Shown here: one piece after another, positions 35,547 through 43,022 of the stretch
Numbering within the stretch: the first letter of the stretch is position 1
Layout: each line of letters starts with the position of its first letter
From: Aphodoplasma sp045626925
GTDB taxonomy: Bacteria > Bacillota > Clostridia > UBA1381 > UMGS1253
DNA: 64,000 nt
Assembly (NCBI GenBank): GCA_045626925.1
Contig: JAZUQZ010000005.1
Span: forward strand, 1 to 64,000
Direction of reading: 5' to 3'
The notes under the pieces: model-generated
What the model was told of the DNA's origin: nothing
Database searches by the model: none
What the model saw: the letters and a program-made list of their open reading frames with translations, nothing else
Translations under genes and position numbers: made by a program

Positions 35547-36002
35547 ATGAAATGTCCATTTTGTGGCTATGAAGATAGCAAGGTAATCGACTCAAGGCCT
35601 ACAGAAGAGGGTTCATCTATCAGACGCAGACGCGAGTGTATTAAATGTGGTGGAAGGTTTACAACATATGAAAAGATTGAAACTGTGCCACTTATTGTTA
35701 TAAAAAATGACAGCTCAAGAGAGCCTTTTGACAGACACAAGCTTTTGAAGGGCCTTATGCACGCATGTGTAAAGCGCCCCGTGTCCGTGGCAGATCTTGA
35801 AAGGATTGTTGATGATATCGAAACAACAATGTCGAATTCTTTAAGACGCGAATTTGAGACAAAAGAAATAGGAGAAATGGCTATGGAACGCCTTAAAGAC
35901 CTTGATGAAGTGGCATATGTGCGTTTTGCATCGGTTTATAGAAAGTTCCAGGATGTTGATACATTTAGAAAAGAGCTTAATAAGCTACTTGGCAATGAAT
36001 AA
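35547..36002 (+). CDS. nrdR: Transcriptional repressor NrdR
   Basis: A 151-residue repressor of ribonucleotide reductase genes. The N-terminal zinc ribbon has Cys3, Cys6, Cys31 and Cys34 (CPFC and CIKC), with the basic SIRRRREC segment for DNA binding. An ATP-cone domain follows (VIKNDSSREPFDRHKLLKGL), which senses ATP/dATP. The AGAGGAGG site precedes the ATG. No NrdR-regulated reductase gene is in the window. The PHP gene follows after a small hairpin. Confidence 0.96.
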   Translation: MKCPFCGYEDSKVIDSRPTEEGSSIRRRRECIKCGGRFTTYEKIETVPLIVIKNDSSREPFDRHKLLKGLMHACVKRPVSVADLERIVDDIETTMSNSLRREFETKEIGEMAMERLKDLDEVAYVRFASVYRKFQDVDTFRKELNKLLGNE

Positions 36003-36005
36003 AAT

Positions 36006-36025
36006 TCTGTTTATAAAAACAGAAG
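36006..36025 (+). other. Intercistronic hairpin between nrdR and the PHP gene
   Basis: TTCTGTTT (36006-36013) pairs with AAACAGAA (36018-36025) with a four-base loop, immediately before the GGGAG ribosome binding site of the PHP gene. There is no T run. It may protect the mRNA end or modulate the downstream start. Confidence 0.45.
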
Positions 36026-36035
36026 GGAGTGTTTT

Positions 36036-36893
36036 ATGCCGAGCTTTATCGATTTACACACACATACAACAAAATCTGACGGTTCGATGACTCCGTCAGA
36101 GCTTGTACGATATGCAGAAGAAAGCGGATTATGTGCAATTGCAATAACTGACCATGATTCAGTTGACGGGCTTTGTGAGGCGCATGAAGCGGCACAAGGA
36201 CTTGATATAGAGGTCATAGATGGGATAGAGTTTAGCGCACAGTATGAAAATGAACTGCATATTTTAGGCTTGTATATTGACCCGTATGCTGCCATGCTTC
36301 AAGGGGCGATGCATGAGATGAAAGACAAGCGTGTTGCACGAAATGAAAAGCTTATAAAGCGTCTTAACGATATGGGATTAAGTATTACGCGTGATGATGT
36401 TTTATTAAAAAAGGCCGATGGTAATATGGCAGAGGTGGGGCGTGTTCACATTGCGCTTGCACTTATTGAAAAAGGGATAGTGTCAAGCATTGGTGAGGCA
36501 TTTGAAAAATATCTTGCAAAGGATGCCGGTGCATATGTTGAAAGAGAGCGTTTCTCTCCTAAAAAATGTATTGAAATTATAAAAAACTCTGGCGGTTATG
36601 CGTTTTTAGCACACCCAATCTGTTCCCAAAAGGACCCTGATAAGCTTGAGGCGCTTGTTGATGAGCTTGTTTCATATGGGCTTGATGGAATTGAGTGCTA
36701 TCATAGTAAACACACATATGAACTTAGTGAGTTTTATGAAAGCATTTGCAAAAATCGCTCACTTATGATTTGTGGCGGGTCAGATTTTCATGGAGCAAAT
36801 TCGCCCGGTGTTCATATTGGTCAGGCAAATGATGCAAGGTATATAGAGCTTGATATTTTAGATGATATAAAAAGAAAAATAGGTAAATATTAA
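36036..36893 (+). CDS. PHP domain phosphoesterase
   Basis: A 285-residue PHP-family metal-dependent phosphoesterase, like YciV/RNase AM (3',5'-nucleoside bisphosphate phosphatase). HTHTTKSDG near residue 8 and ITDHDS hold the His and Asp metal ligands; IDGIEFSA, FLAHPICS and CGGSDFHG supply the rest. YciV relatives hydrolyse 3',5'-nucleoside bisphosphates and trim 5' ends of rRNA. The gene is in the same direction as nrdR and ends at a strong bidirectional terminator. Confidence 0.9.
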   Translation: MPSFIDLHTHTTKSDGSMTPSELVRYAEESGLCAIAITDHDSVDGLCEAHEAAQGLDIEVIDGIEFSAQYENELHILGLYIDPYAAMLQGAMHEMKDKRVARNEKLIKRLNDMGLSITRDDVLLKKADGNMAEVGRVHIALALIEKGIVSSIGEAFEKYLAKDAGAYVERERFSPKKCIEIIKNSGGYAFLAHPICSQKDPDKLEALVDELVSYGLDGIECYHSKHTYELSEFYESICKNRSLMICGGSDFHGANSPGVHIGQANDARYIELDILDDIKRKIGKY

Positions 36894-36896
36894 CAC

Positions 36897-36930
36897 AAAA
36901 AGGGCTATAGCGTTGCTATAGCCCTTTTTT
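36897..36930. terminator. Bidirectional terminator between PHP and 2-hydroxyacid dehydrogenase genes
   Basis: A stem of AAAAGGGCTATAGC and its complement with a GTT loop, A/T runs on both sides. It serves both convergent genes. Confidence 0.93.
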
Positions 36931-36943
36931 TATAATCAAAATA

Positions 36944-37972
36944 TCATTGTGTCATATTTTTTGCAAGCTCCCACGGAATTTCAAGGCTCATTTCTTTTCC
37001 GGTTGCCATATGCTCTTCAATATTTGTAAGAAGTGTATTTGTAATTACATCATATCTATCAAATGTCGGACCACCCATGTGCGGAATAAGCATTACTCTC
37101 TTGTTACCGATAAGCGCGCTGTCCTTTGGCAACGGCTCTTTGTGAAATACATCAAGTACAAAGAATAAACGGTCTTTTTTAACTTCTTCAAGAAGGTCCT
37201 CCTCGTTTACGATTTCACCTCTTGATGTGTTTACAAAGATTGAATTGTCTTTCATAAGCGAGAGATGAGATTTGTTAATCATGCCGATTGTATGTGGGTT
37301 TCTTGCTGTTTGGATAGTGACGATATCCGATGTTGCAAAAAGCTCCTCAAGAGAAACCTGCTCAGCATCATATTCATCAAGAAGCTCTTGTGGGAGAGGT
37401 TTTCTTGAATAAATTTTTATTTTTATATGGAACGGTTTAAGCATAGGAAGCAAGTATTTTGAAATTGTACCATAGCTTACGATACCAACTGTTTTGTTCA
37501 TTATACCGCGATAAAAACAGCTGCCGATGTCCTCACAGATGCTTCTGTTAATCCAATTTCCGTTTGCACTAAGCTCGTGTGAGAAGAATAAAAGCGAACG
37601 CGATGATGCAAGAATATATGCCATAACGCCCTCTGCAACAGACTCTGCAAAGAGTTCATTACCGCTCAACACACGAATGCCACGCTTGAATGCTTCTTCG
37701 CAAACATAAGGAGCAATCGAACCTGCTGTGTGTGCTATGTACTTTAGTTTGTCTGCATTTGCGATAATTTCCTCATCAAAACGAGGTGTGCCCCAACCGA
37801 TTATTGCAATATCAACACCCTTGATTTTTTCACAGATTTCTTCGTGTGTGAATTGTTCTGTTGTTTCATTAAAAACAACCTCATCACCAAAACTTTTTAT
37901 GCGCTCAATAGTTTCAGGATAGAAAAAGTTCTCATGAAAAAATCCTTGAGGCATTGTAACTAAAATTTTCAT
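36944..37972 (-). CDS. D-isomer-specific 2-hydroxyacid dehydrogenase family protein
   Basis: A 342-residue NAD-dependent dehydrogenase. The catalytic triad can be seen: Arg in NTSRGEIV, Glu in FHKEPLP, His in IPHMGG. The nucleotide loop is modified: GIVSYGTISKYLLP in place of GxGxxG, with the first repeat Gly replaced by Ser-Tyr, so cofactor affinity may differ. It is downstream of a secreted stalk-domain protein gene with 41 bases between; the two seem cotranscribed. Substrate unknown; phosphoglycerate, glyoxylate/hydroxypyruvate or a sugar acid are possible. Confidence 0.88.
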   Translation of the reverse strand: MKILVTMPQGFFHENFFYPETIERIKSFGDEVVFNETTEQFTHEEICEKIKGVDIAIIGWGTPRFDEEIIANADKLKYIAHTAGSIAPYVCEEAFKRGIRVLSGNELFAESVAEGVMAYILASSRSLLFFSHELSANGNWINRSICEDIGSCFYRGIMNKTVGIVSYGTISKYLLPMLKPFHIKIKIYSRKPLPQELLDEYDAEQVSLEELFATSDIVTIQTARNPHTIGMINKSHLSLMKDNSIFVNTSRGEIVNEEDLLEEVKKDRLFFVLDVFHKEPLPKDSALIGNKRVMLIPHMGGPTFDRYDVITNTLLTNIEEHMATGKEMSLEIPWELAKNMTQ

Positions 37973-38013
37973 TTGTTTTCCACTCCTTTATCTTTTCAAA
38001 GCATATGCTTTGA

Positions 38014-39603
38014 TTATTTACTTGTGATTAAAACTGTTTTAGTATCTTCTTTCCACCCAACATCAAGCCCGAAGCTTTCACCTATAAAGCGAACTGGCAC
38101 AAGAGTGCGGTCATTTATAATTTGTGAAGGACAATCAAGCGTTGGTTCATAAATAGCGCCGTCATAATATGTGATTTGTGCTGTGTTTGCACCGACGGTC
38201 ATCAAAATTGTATTACCTTTATATTCTATTGTTATTTTTTTCGAGCTTTCTTCGTAGTTAACAGACGCCCCGATTGCTTCTGCAATTGCACGCAAAGGCA
38301 CCAATGTTCTGCTATTTATAATTGTTGGTGGAGAGTCAAAAGCAATATACTCGCCATTTATCTGTACCTCGATACCTTTTTGTCCGATTTTTTCAAACAC
38401 ATCACCTTTTGGGAAAACAAGTGAATTATCAAGGCTATCAACGAAGAGATAATCGCCACGCATATTGTGCAAGTTTAAAACAGAAAATGCAACTTCATCA
38501 TCAATCTGATGCCATAAAGCATTATCGGCACAGATAAGGTTCATCGGTTTTTCGCTCGATGTAATTGCAAAAATATCGCCATATATGCTTGGTTTTAAAG
38601 CGCTTGAAAGAAATACGCTTGAATACTCTTTTTCGCCGTTGCCGTCCGTTTTTATTAGCGCCAAGCCTACTGCATTTGATGATGTGGTGTGCCACAAATA
38701 TGCCTCGCACGCATCTTTGCCGTCACTTGTTTTATAAAGTGGCATATAAAATCTATCAGATTCGTTCCATTTTGATGTATCAGAGCATTTATATACATCA
38801 AAGAAGTTGTCCTCATAAACAGTTGCGATATAAAAGCTGCCGTCGTAATATGATGCATGCGTCGGCAACGCATCCGGCAAAGATAGCTGTTTAAAAACAT
38901 TGCCGAGTGCGTTTGAATAGTATAGCTTAAGAGTATTGTTATCTTTTTTTGTTGCCGCAAAAATATTGTTTATATTATCATAGAAAAGCGAATCATATGA
39001 AAGAAGGGTCACCTTCGCATTATAATCAACAACTGCACAAATCTTGCCCTTTTGAGTATTTATACCGTTTACAATTATCATATCAGCGTATTTGTCTATT
39101 GTAAAATGTCCATCCAAAACTTTTTCATTTGTAAGTTTGAACCATTTGTGCGCGTCAAATGACAAATATACAAAACCACTGCTGTCACTTGAAATTGTTT
39201 TTTCAAATGCCGTATATATTCCGTTTTCAAAACGCACTACCGTATCGGGCAAAAACTTGTAGAGCTGATTGAAATTTGCACCATCATAAGATTCTACAAG
39301 GTAGCCATTATAAAAAACAATCAAAGCATCAGAAATCTTCTTTTTGTCCGAAATAACTCTCGCTCCGTCAGAACCATCTATAAAGTTCCAGCTTTTTGCA
39401 TTATGCGAATAATAAAGCCCGCCATCTTTATCGCTCATATAATAGACCTTATTAACATAAACAACATTATCGGCGCTGACTTTTTCGTGTGGATATTCGG
39501 TGTTTAAAATATCAAAATATGTATAGCTTTGAGCAAATATTATATTAGTGCATAGTGTGCACAAAACAAGTAAAAGTAAAAAAATAATGCATAATTTTCG
39601 CAC
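38014..39603 (-). CDS. Secreted protein with two copper-amine-oxidase-N-like stalk repeats
   Basis: A 529-residue exported protein. It has a signal peptide (residues 1-25, cleavage after AQS-like site), a long middle region of mixed beta character with no family I recognise (possible WD/beta-propeller-like repeats SYDSLFYDN, FVYLSFDAHKW), and a C-terminal pair of stalk domains: IINSRTLVPLRAIAEAIGA and IINDRTLVPVRFIGESFG. Such domains anchor or space surface proteins in Clostridia and Bacilli. The start is GTG at 39603 behind GGGGG. It is preceded by a clear promoter (TTGACA-17-TAGAAT). Confidence 0.82.
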   Translation of the reverse strand: MRKLCIIFLLLLVLCTLCTNIIFAQSYTYFDILNTEYPHEKVSADNVVYVNKVYYMSDKDGGLYYSHNAKSWNFIDGSDGARVISDKKKISDALIVFYNGYLVESYDGANFNQLYKFLPDTVVRFENGIYTAFEKTISSDSSGFVYLSFDAHKWFKLTNEKVLDGHFTIDKYADMIIVNGINTQKGKICAVVDYNAKVTLLSYDSLFYDNINNIFAATKKDNNTLKLYYSNALGNVFKQLSLPDALPTHASYYDGSFYIATVYEDNFFDVYKCSDTSKWNESDRFYMPLYKTSDGKDACEAYLWHTTSSNAVGLALIKTDGNGEKEYSSVFLSSALKPSIYGDIFAITSSEKPMNLICADNALWHQIDDEVAFSVLNLHNMRGDYLFVDSLDNSLVFPKGDVFEKIGQKGIEVQINGEYIAFDSPPTIINSRTLVPLRAIAEAIGASVNYEESSKKITIEYKGNTILMTVGANTAQITYYDGAIYEPTLDCPSQIINDRTLVPVRFIGESFGLDVGWKEDTKTVLITSK

Positions 39604-39630
39604 GAATATCCGGCCCCCTTACTGTCATTT

Positions 39631-39659
39631 ATTCTAACACAGTATATGGAGAATGTCAA
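39631..39659 (-). promoter_or_regulatory. Promoter of the stalk-domain protein / 2-hydroxyacid dehydrogenase operon
   Basis: On the minus strand TTGACA (39654-39659), a 17-base spacer and TAGAAT (39631-39636), about 27 bases before the GTG start at 39603. Confidence 0.8.
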
Positions 39660-39740
39660 CGAAATAGCACAAACTTTGAACGATAAAGCTGGAACAATTT
39701 TGTATTTATGAAAAATATATAAATTTTGATTAAAATGTAC

Positions 39741-39769
39741 TTGCAAAAAAAAGAAGAATAGGGTATAAT
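39741..39769 (+). promoter_or_regulatory. Promoter of yajC
   Basis: TTGCAA (39741-39746), 17-base spacer and TATAAT (39764-39769). Transcription would begin near 39776, right before the three-way-junction leader at 39778-39851. Confidence 0.8.
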
Positions 39770-39777
39770 ATCTAATA

Positions 39778-39851
39778 TATTAAAACATGCATAAAGACAT
39801 AAAAGCTATATGCAAAGCCTTTGTGCGACCACACAAGGATATGTTTTAATA
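39778..39851 (+). ncRNA. Structured 5' leader of yajC (predicted three-way junction)
   Basis: A perfect 11-bp closing stem, TATTAAAACAT (39778-39788) with ATGTTTTAATA (39841-39851), encloses two hairpins: GCATA/TATGC (39789-39793 with 39809-39813) and CCTT-GTG/CAC-AAGG (39818-39825 with 39832-39838, one bulge). The junction strands are short (0, 4 and 2 bases). It starts within 2-3 bases of the predicted transcription start. It does not match a riboswitch class I know, although it contains GCAAAGCC, a motif also found in c-di-GMP-I aptamers. Confidence 0.5.
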
Positions 39852-39893
39852 AAATATTTATGCTGTTGCGGAACAGCGGAAACGGAGATTATT

Positions 39894-40316
39894 ATGTTTG
39901 ATATTATTGCAAAAGCTACAGAAACAGCACCGGCTGCAGGAACAGCACCGACTGCGGTAACTGCGGGTGGTGGTTTTTCGAGTATTTTGATGATTGTTGT
40001 TATGTTTGCTATTATGTATTTTCTAATTATTCGTCCGCAAAAGAAAAAGGAAAAGCAGACCAAAGAAATGATTGCAGCACTTGGTGTTGGGGATACAATC
40101 ACTACTATTGGTGGTATTGTAGGCAAAATTACAAAGATTAAGGATGACGAGCTTTTAATTTCAACAGGTATGACCGGCAACCCGGCCGAGCGTTCAACAT
40201 TGCGCTTCTCAAAGTGGGCAGTTCGTGATGTAGTTAAAAAGGCAGAAAATGAAAAGCTTGATGTTGCACCGACAGAGGTTGAAGAAAAAGAAGAAAATAC
40301 AACTGAAGAAAATTAA
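39894..40316 (+). CDS. yajC: Preprotein translocase subunit YajC
   Basis: A 140-residue accessory subunit of the SecDF-YajC complex. An Ala/Thr-rich N-terminus leads into one membrane helix (SILMIVVMFAIMYFLII) followed by RPQKKKEKQTKEMIAALGVGD, the family signature, and a beta domain (IGGIVGKITKIKDDEL). The ATG at 39894 follows ACGGAGA; the longer frame start at 39810 lies inside the structured leader. No SecD or SecF gene is near. A terminator at 40341 makes it monocistronic. Confidence 0.94.
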   Translation: MFDIIAKATETAPAAGTAPTAVTAGGGFSSILMIVVMFAIMYFLIIRPQKKKEKQTKEMIAALGVGDTITTIGGIVGKITKIKDDELLISTGMTGNPAERSTLRFSKWAVRDVVKKAENEKLDVAPTEVEEKEENTTEEN

Positions 40317-40340
40317 AATTATTGAATAAAAATAAGATGA

Positions 40341-40380
40341 CTCGAATAATGTATAACAGATGCATTATTCGGGTTTTTTA
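40341..40380 (+). terminator. Terminator after yajC
   Basis: CGAATAATG (40343-40351) pairs with CATTATTCG (40363-40371), then GGTTTTTT. Confidence 0.85.
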
Positions 40381-40414
40381 TTTATAAATTTCTAAAAACG
40401 GAGGGTTGTGATTT

Positions 40415-40831
40415 ATGAATTCTTCATCTATAAACGCAGAAAACGATAAAAAAAATAATGCGATTGCGGTTGCAAAGGGGAGTGTGGTCTCGCTTGCAAT
40501 AAGTTTTGCCGCGTTTTTACTTTTGGCACTTATATTGCTTTTTGGTACAGTTTCTGACTCGCTTGTGGGACCGATTACGGTTGTAATAAGTCTTTGCGCC
40601 ATATTTGCCGGTGCATATATTGCATCAAAAAGCATTGGTAAAAACGGTTGGCTATGGGGTGGCATATGCGGATTTGTATATTATATAATTGTATATATAA
40701 GTGCGCTTGGGGCGATAAAAGAATTTAACTTCTCAGCAAGAACTTTTGTAATGATGATAATAGGCATTGTTTGCGGTATGATAGGGGGAATATTTGGAAT
40801 AAATACTAAATCAAAAAAGCGTCGCAGATAA
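40415..40831 (+). CDS. TIGR04086 family membrane protein
   Basis: A 138-residue protein with four hydrophobic segments, separated by GKNGWLWGGICGFVYY, a GG-rich loop typical of TIGR04086 (YrzE-like) proteins in Clostridia and Bacilli. The N-terminus is polar and the C-terminus strongly basic (KSKKRRR). Function is unknown. It is often near yajC and scfA in Clostridia; here it follows yajC with its own GGAGGG-type ribosome binding site. Confidence 0.88.
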   Translation: MNSSSINAENDKKNNAIAVAKGSVVSLAISFAAFLLLALILLFGTVSDSLVGPITVVISLCAIFAGAYIASKSIGKNGWLWGGICGFVYYIIVYISALGAIKEFNFSARTFVMMIIGIVCGMIGGIFGINTKSKKRRR

Positions 40832-40870
40832 AAAGCAGGCACGGTCAAAACTGACTGTGCCTGCTTTTTA
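40831..40870. terminator. Bidirectional terminator between TIGR04086 and dnaI genes
   Basis: A 12-bp stem AAAAGCAGGCAC (40831-40842) with its complement (40857-40868), extended by GTCA/TGAC inside, and T runs both ways. Confidence 0.92.
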
Positions 40871-41860
40871 TTTAAACATTTTTTTAAGTCTTATATCAGA
40901 GCCGAAAAAGCGTATGGGAACAAAGTGTTCCAACAAGCGCGAGTGAAGCCTTTCCGAATATACCTTTGCAATTTCGCCTATAGAATAGTTTGTGCTTATG
41001 ACCATTTTTTTGCCTGATAATATTCTGTCGTTTACAAGCTCAAAAAGGAAAGATACTGATTGGGAATTGACTGCTTCGCTTCCTAAATCGTCTATTATAA
41101 GAAGGTCACATTTATCAAGCTTATCAAGCTCGTTTCTGCCTTCAGCAGCATCAATGCGCCCAAACATATAATCCGAGTAAAATGAAAAAAGCTTTGCACT
41201 GCTATGATATATTACACTATATCCCTTGTCGATTAGTTCTTTTGCTATACATGTTGACAAAAATGTTTTGCCAAGACCGACTCCGCCATAAAACAAAAGA
41301 CTATCCTTTGATGAAGCAAAGTTTTTTGTAAAGCTTTTGCAAATCTCAAAAGCCTCGTTCATCGCTTGCTTTTGAGTAATGCCTGATTGCTTGTCCGTTT
41401 CGTCACTAAAAAGAGTTATATCAAACTTGTCAAAGCCTTGCGTTTCAAAAAGATTAAATAGGTTCGATTTTTTATATACTTCATTTTTAACGCGTGTTTT
41501 AAAACATTCGCACTGTTTTGTACCAACATAGCCCTCATCCTTGCACATTTCGCATCGATATTTCATGTCTGTATAGTGCGCGTCAAAGCCCGCCTCTACA
41601 AGCGCGCGTGCACGAAGCTCGGATAACATTTGCATACTTTCTTTCAGGTCACGCGATATTTCATCGCTTTTTTGTGGATTGTTAAGTATTTCGAGTGCGG
41701 CATTACTGCCAACTGTAGAAATTTGTTCATCTATTTCTCTTACCTTGTCGCACTTTTCATATACTTCAAAAAGCCGTTTCTTGCGCTCACTTACATTTGT
41801 AAGACGAAGCGCCTCATATTCAGACAAAATCTTTTTATAAACTTCCTGTTCATATGCCAT
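40868..41860 (-). CDS. dnaI: Primosomal helicase loader DnaI/DnaC-like
   Basis: A 330-residue AAA+ ATPase that loads the replicative helicase. The N-terminal half has a Cys cluster (CEMCKDEGYVG, CECF) like the zinc-binding domain of DnaI. The AAA+ part shows FYGGVGLGKTFL (Walker A), DLLIIDDLGSEAV (Walker B) and ISTNYS (sensor 1). It follows the DnaD-domain gene by 6 bases on the minus strand, the dnaD/B-dnaI pairing expected in Firmicutes. Confidence 0.92.
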   Translation of the reverse strand: MAYEQEVYKKILSEYEALRLTNVSERKKRLFEVYEKCDKVREIDEQISTVGSNAALEILNNPQKSDEISRDLKESMQMLSELRARALVEAGFDAHYTDMKYRCEMCKDEGYVGTKQCECFKTRVKNEVYKKSNLFNLFETQGFDKFDITLFSDETDKQSGITQKQAMNEAFEICKSFTKNFASSKDSLLFYGGVGLGKTFLSTCIAKELIDKGYSVIYHSSAKLFSFYSDYMFGRIDAAEGRNELDKLDKCDLLIIDDLGSEAVNSQSVSFLFELVNDRILSGKKMVISTNYSIGEIAKVYSERLHSRLLEHFVPIRFFGSDIRLKKMFK

Positions 41861-41866
41861 AACATA

Positions 41867-42856
41867 TCATTCCTTTCCAAGACGCTCTTTAAGTTTTTTG
41901 CGTGCAAGAGCATCGATTTCATTATAATCATATCTTCCGGAATTGTAAACTTCCAAATCTTTTCGATTGGTATTTGGCGGACGCCTATCTCTTTTTACAC
42001 TGTTTTGGTCGCCAAAACACTTTATGCTTTCCTGTGCTTGCTCAACGGTCGTTATGCCGGATTTGTTCCACGACATAAGCACCGTATTTATGTACGCCAT
42101 CGCAAGCTTGCCCGTTTTTGACACTGCATAATCGTATGCAAAGCATACAAGCTCGGGCGAGATTTTGTGCGCATACCACGAGTCAATATACTTTTGTTCG
42201 CTTTGTGTAAGAGCGCGTGTATCAATACCAAAAAGCTTTTGTATTTTATAACAATAACTTCTCTTATAATTTTGAATCTTTATATATTCGTCTGCCGCTT
42301 CTGTTGTCACAATTCCCATTTCCTGCCACGAAATCGCAACTTTTTCAATGTATCGTATATCTTTTTTACCAATCTCGGCACAATATTCCAACAAACGAAG
42401 TATCAACTCGGGCGACATGCCAAGCCAGTCGTACAAACTATAAAGCTTTTCGATTGCCTGATATGACAAAAGTCTGCCAAGTATTTTTTGAGCAATAATA
42501 AGCATATCGGAAAGCTCCTTGTTCGATGCGATGAGCTTGCTTACTTCGCCGGGCATATAGCTTTTCTTTTCATATTGCAAACCTATGCTATCTGTAATTT
42601 TATCAAATGATATTACACCATTTGCACCAAGGCGTATGAGAGATATCTGTGCCAAGGCATGCGCCGCATCGCGAACAATGGCCATATCAAGACTTAACGC
42701 ATCACTAATTGTTACAATATCAGTTTTGCCATTGTTTTTCTCGGCAAGATACTTTGAAAAAATATATATTTTTATGTATTCGTCTTTAATTCCCGGCATT
42801 GTATTGAGAAGGAAATCTTCTGCAAGAAAAACACCCTTATCGCTTGTGTACGCCAT
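41867..42856 (-). CDS. DnaD-domain replication initiation protein
   Basis: A 329-residue protein with two DnaB/DnaD C-terminal-type modules: one near residues 125-190 (LSYQAIEKLYSLYDWLGMSP onward) and one near 215-285 (QSEQKYIDSWYAHKISPELV, then MAYINTVLMSW). The N-terminal winged-helix region (IVTISDALSLDMAIVRDAAH) precedes them. It would act with DnaI in helicase loading during initiation or restart. The ribosome binding site is GCGAGG. Similar to B. subtilis DnaB more than to the shorter DnaD. Confidence 0.88.
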   Translation of the reverse strand: MAYTSDKGVFLAEDFLLNTMPGIKDEYIKIYIFSKYLAEKNNGKTDIVTISDALSLDMAIVRDAAHALAQISLIRLGANGVISFDKITDSIGLQYEKKSYMPGEVSKLIASNKELSDMLIIAQKILGRLLSYQAIEKLYSLYDWLGMSPELILRLLEYCAEIGKKDIRYIEKVAISWQEMGIVTTEAADEYIKIQNYKRSYCYKIQKLFGIDTRALTQSEQKYIDSWYAHKISPELVCFAYDYAVSKTGKLAMAYINTVLMSWNKSGITTVEQAQESIKCFGDQNSVKRDRRPPNTNRKDLEVYNSGRYDYNEIDALARKKLKERLGKE

Positions 42857-42984
42857 TTTTTGTACCTCGCCACAAAATAAAATTTATATAATATGATTAT
42901 AACATACAAAAAATAAAAATTACAGTATAATTTTAAAAATTTTAAAAAATGAGTGTATTTCTGTGAATGTTAAAAATTTTATAT

Positions 42985-43015
42985 ACAAAAAGTGCCGCCA
43001 TATCGGCGGCACTTT
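42985..43015 (-). terminator. Terminator after proS
   Basis: A stem of AAAGTGCCGCC and its complement (42989-42999 with 43005-43015); on the minus strand it is followed by a T run just after the proS stop codon. Confidence 0.88.
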
Positions 43016-43022
43016 AAAAATT

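Noticed and set aside
37997..38012. 16-bp palindrome CAAAGCATATGCTTTG between the stalk-domain and dehydrogenase genes as a terminator
   Set aside because: It has no T run on the minus strand and almost no loop; probably at most a minor hairpin or chance.
39778..39851. c-di-GMP-I riboswitch suggested by GCAAAGCC in the yajC leader
   Set aside because: The second hairpin lacks the GNRA loop and the other conserved blocks of that class are absent; only the eight-base match remains.
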